A stretch of 64,000 bases of DNA from Lineus longissimus (Eukaryota; Nemertea; Pilidiophora; Heteronemertea; Lineidae), in contig NC_088320.1 in assembly GCF_910592395.1 (NCBI RefSeq), positions 9,116,001 to 9,180,000 on the forward strand, read 5' to 3'. Both the position numbers and the translations under genes were made by a program. The notes under the pieces were generated by a model. It searched no databases. It was not told where the DNA came from and saw nothing but the letters and a program-made list of their open reading frames with translations. This document shows positions 60,854 through 64,000 of this stretch, piece after piece. Position 1 is the stretch's first letter. Each line of letters begins with the position of its first letter.

Positions 60854-61160
60854 CGCTAGGGCCTGCACTGTGTAGTGTATAAAAGATGACTTTGATGGAG
60901 TTTTTCTGTAAAAATATTGATGATTGTTTGCACCTCTATTATGTTTCAGCCCAGATACCAATTCTTCTGTAAAAAGCATTTTAATATTCTGCATATAACA
61001 TAGCTTTGTATGGCTGTGATTAGATTAGGTTTGCACTCAGGCAAAGACAAATAAAAGGCATTTTAAAAGGGCCTACTTCGTTATTCGTTGTGAAGAATGG
61101 TCGTCATTTGAAAATGCCATGCCCATTACTTATGTTGTGGTATGAAAGATTGGTGCCCTG
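60854..61160. other. No recognised feature
   Basis: No family motif, hairpin or coding signature was found. Confidence 0.35.
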
Positions 61161-61690
61161 TTGTACACAAATGAGACAAATAGTCGCAAAGAACAGGTCT
61201 TAACCTATAGTATATATAGGCAGGACAAATGTGTCCTATTGTAGGCCTACCAAGATGAGACAGTTAGTTGCAAAAATCGACAGGTCACAACCTATGATAT
61301 CATAGGCAGGACAACGGGTGTCTCATCCAGCTTGGGGTCTTGTAATTCCGGGAGTGAAGTTGAGACAACAGTCACCAAGGACATGTCACAACCTTTATTA
61401 TCATAGACAAGGGATGTAGTTGTCTCATCCAGCTTGAGGCCTTGTTATTCCGAGAGATGAGACAACAGTCACAGAGGACATTATATGTTACAACCTTTAT
61501 TATCATAGGCAAGGGATGTAGTTGTCTCATCCCGCTTGAGGCCTTGTTATTAAGAGAGATGAGACAACAGTCACAGAGGACATTATGTCACAACCTATCT
61601 TTTATATGCAGGGGATGTAGGTGTCTCATCCAGCTTGGGGTCTTGTTATTCCGAGAGATGAGACAACAGTCACAGAGGACAACATATCGA
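61160..61690 (+). repeat. Minisatellite of about 100 bp, six units
   Basis: GATGAGACAACAGTCACAGAGGAC-type units start near 61169, 61254, 61359, 61456, 61558 and 61657. Each also contains CACAACCT..ATCATAGGCA and GTCTCATCC.GCTTG. The long frame through the array only reflects the repeat. Confidence 0.85.
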
Positions 61691-61873
61691 GGCAGTACCA
61701 GTACACAAAAATTAAAAGTCATGATTTCAATGTACACAATATTATTATTATTAATTATTCACAATATGCATTTAATTTACATTCAATAGACTCATACATT
61801 CAAAAAATAATAATACAAAGTTCACATCTTCATATTCCTTGCTATAGAAGTTTGAACTTTAACTTTCTTTTAA

Positions 61874-62748
61874 TCAAAGTGACAGACAAATGAAGGTGCG
61901 CACTGTTCCTGTATAGTCCTCAATTTGGAAATGATGTTCATAAACTTGACTAAGAACGGTTCCAAGATCAACGTTTGAGTCCAATCTGAACAAACACGTG
62001 TCGCCGACATTGAATATACATTTTCCTGATTTGTCAGTGGATTTCTTGGACTTCTTGCGTTTACGACCGAAATATCGCTAATGACCGCCTGCACCAACTT
62101 TCGAATCCAACCGAGCTTTTTTCTGAGGAGGGAAGTCACCATCATCATTCCTAGTCAGGTCCATTTTGAAGACGAGTATACCTGGAATTGTAAAGGCGAG
62201 TGTAAACATAATGGCAGTGGCTAAATGGGGGAGGGGGGGGGGGTAACTGGGGGTGGCTCTAACAGACACGGCTTCTATTCTAATTCAATTCTGACACTAA
62301 CCAGTGTTGAATCTAGAGAAAGAAAGGAATATCCTACAGATGTCCACTTTTATTTCAATGTAGATTCAAATAATATTTAATTGCAATCAAAATAGCCTTG
62401 GAACTTACCATCAGTCCAAAATCAGAGTAGTAATCACGCCTGTCTATAATGTCGGTTGCATTTCTGGTGACACATCTTGGAGGCTGAACCTGAAATAAAG
62501 AGTAATTTATTAGAATAGAATACATGCATACAAAGCCTACGGGAATACAGTATAATGATTTCAATCATCTGTTTGTGAATACATAGATGAAGGGAAACAT
62601 AGCTTAACTTACCACTTATCTTGTTCACTGCCGGATCAATGATGTCGACGTACTGGGCCTATACACATGTAGCGTCTCGAATCAACTGAAGCATCACATC
62701 AGCCGGATTAAGTCGAGAAGTTATCTGCAGTACACACCATGCAACCAG
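61874..62748 (-). pseudogene. Three exon-like segments of an unrecognised gene, with in-frame stops
   Basis: Minus strand. Segment 62613-62748 has acceptor TTTAATTTCAG and donor GTAAGT and reads LVAWCVLQITSRLNPADVML.., with one TAG, then YVDIIDPAVNK. Segment 62409-62489 (81 nt) has acceptor TTTATTTCAG and donor GTAAGT. Segment 61874 to about 62199, after ATTCCAG, reads MDLTRNDDGDFPPQKKARLD, a TAG at 62078-62080, then GRKRKKSKKSTDKS and VGDTCLFRLDSNVDLGTVLS to TGA at 61874. The phases of the outer segments agree, but the middle one has stops in that phase. It could be a decayed host gene or part of the surrounding mobile DNA. Confidence 0.4.
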
Positions 62749-62749
62749 C

Positions 62750-63750
62750 TGAAATTAAAGAAAAAGGCATTTTAGTAACTGAAGGAATGTTTACCAGTCA
62801 ACAAAAGGCACTGTTTTGGCATCACCCTGTACAAAAATACCACAACAAACTGGAATGTGGGTCAATGGGCGAGTTCATTTTGCTAACAGGCGGATAATAT
62901 ACCAAGAACTTTTCTATATTTGGCGAATTCTTAAGACTATATTTATCAATTACATCTGTAAAGATATTTTCAACATAAACTTTGGTATATGCTAACTCAT
63001 GGCTTGTTCATAAGCACGATCATGAGTTATTATTGTACTATTACCCATGCTGTACCCCTTTCACCAAAATAGACCCGACCATCGAACTTCAAAACTCAAC
63101 TATTTTTAGACATTTGTTTTTCAAATGCATTTTCTGCATGAATAGACAGCAAACTAACATAAAATAGATATATATTTTAAAAGTAAAGATTTAAATGAAT
63201 ACTGGAAGTAACTCGTTTTGCTAAATAACGATCAAGGGAATTCGATGTTGTACGATGAACTTGGCACCCCATCTCAATCTCCGTCTGCAAGTCGGCCATT
63301 TTGAATTTGAGCAGATCAAAGTTTGAGAAATTGCAGAATAAACGCACGATTCTGTACGAAATTGAAATGAGTTATGCAAAACAGCCGGGGTATTTATGAT
63401 ATATGATATTATGCCTACCCAGCTATCTAGTCTTGAAGAATTCCGAAATCTGTAACTTGTCGAAAAATCGATAAAAAACATGGAAATCGTCACTGTTTCG
63501 TTAATTTTGGTCCAAATTTCATGAAATTTTCAAGCCGGGTGAATGGTCATGTGACACAACTTATGAGCCAATGAAAACCGTCGTATCTAATTCGAGCACG
63601 TGTACAGAAGCGCGCTGATGTTTGAACGATGCCAATGCATTAACCCTTTGGCTGAATGGGTATTGTGATAATGTGTGAGATGTGTATTGGCGACAATGTT
63701 TACATAGCGGTTAACAGGCTTTTCGCATGGACCAATCGTTGGGCAGCAGG
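62750..63750. other. No recognised feature
   Basis: AT-rich, with a small palindrome (TAACTCATG..CATGAGTTA, about 62993-63031) and a TTAACCCTTTGGCTG piggyBac-like end at about 63640. No coding is supported. Confidence 0.4.
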
Positions 63751-64000
63751 CTAGTAGGCAGAATGGTTTATTTCGATGTCATGTTTAGGCTTAGCTGAAA
63801 CAGCTGTGTCATCTGAAAGCTCCCCTGTCACGGCTTCACCTCCTCCTGTTTCGATGATGTCAACCTTGACGGCCCGAGCTGTATTCTTGGCTTTTGTTTT
63901 CATCCGTCACCACAAATACTTCAAATCCTTCGATGGTGTTTTTGCCCTTTCAGGGAAAAGAGCCGCCATCTCCTTCGCGATAGCCTCCCAAGCGGTCTGC
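63751..64000 (-). pseudogene. Myb/SANT-like DNA-binding domain, partial at the window edge
   Basis: The minus strand enters the window at 64000 reading QTAWEAIAKEMAALFPERAK and then DLKYLW, a TGA at 63907-63909, RMKTKAKN, IIETGGGEAVTGELSDDTAV and a stop at 63751. The W..IA.E...R..LK..W..MK.KAK pattern is the Myb/SANT-like trihelix of Harbinger partner proteins. The N-terminus lies outside the window. Its distance from the downstream exons (4 kb) implies a long intron or separate copies. Confidence 0.55.

Noticed and set aside
61442-61789. 115-residue open frame with repeated peptides
   Set aside because: It only reads through the roughly 100-bp minisatellite, and the repeats carry the same phase by chance.

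Overview
The window reads as repeat-dense, intron-containing animal DNA. It holds BEL/Pao, DIRS, LINE, PIF/Harbinger and piggyBac-like elements, THAP and Myb/SANT-like fragments, GT-AG introns and abundant CG dinucleotides, with no bacterial-type operons. A marine invertebrate is the most likely source. The species cannot be named from sequence alone, and no RNA gene or CRISPR array was found.

Most of the window is a stack of short non-autonomous elements in a few families, labelled here A, B, C and D. Family A starts with a hairpin (AGCTCAGCTGAC..GTCAG) and ends CTCAGCTGAG..GGCCCTTGGGCCTCTTGTT. Families B and C start GCTCACC.. and end GGTGAGCACAATGGCCCTGGCCATTTCATT-like. Family D starts ACCCCTCAGCCCAAATGGGC. 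Two internal tandem repeats go with them: S1 (145 bp, in D) and a roughly 300-bp unit (in B and C) carrying nuclear-receptor-like AGGTCA half-sites. A third array, S2, also has a 145-bp period and appears to be a diverged relative of S1.

Layout. 1-1.2 kb: 3' end of a BEL/Pao element. 1.2-9.9 kb: C, D and A elements, a P2X7-like exon and a foldback-like element with inverted 15-bp arrays. 9.9-36.8 kb: an S1 field invaded at one recurrent site by A and B elements, themselves carrying a TTAA insertion, a solo LTR, a THAP fragment and a P2X7-like fragment. 37.4-42.5 kb: the best host gene, the last five exons of an unrecognised protein on the plus strand, with B, C and S2 repeats in its introns. 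43.5-44.5 kb: a Harbinger-type MITE. 46.2-56.7 kb: a nested pile of an A copy, a BEL/Pao integrase region (minus), a DIRS tyrosine recombinase (plus), and a LINE (minus) broken by a piggyBac-like MITE, an A element holding a B element, and a second B element with a 36-unit GTC tract. 57.1-64 kb: a PIF/Harbinger transposase (plus) facing a broken Myb/SANT-like gene (minus), with other repeats between.

Almost every recognisable coding region is broken by a stop or frameshift. The exception is the host gene, whose five predicted exons keep phase across all four splice junctions.
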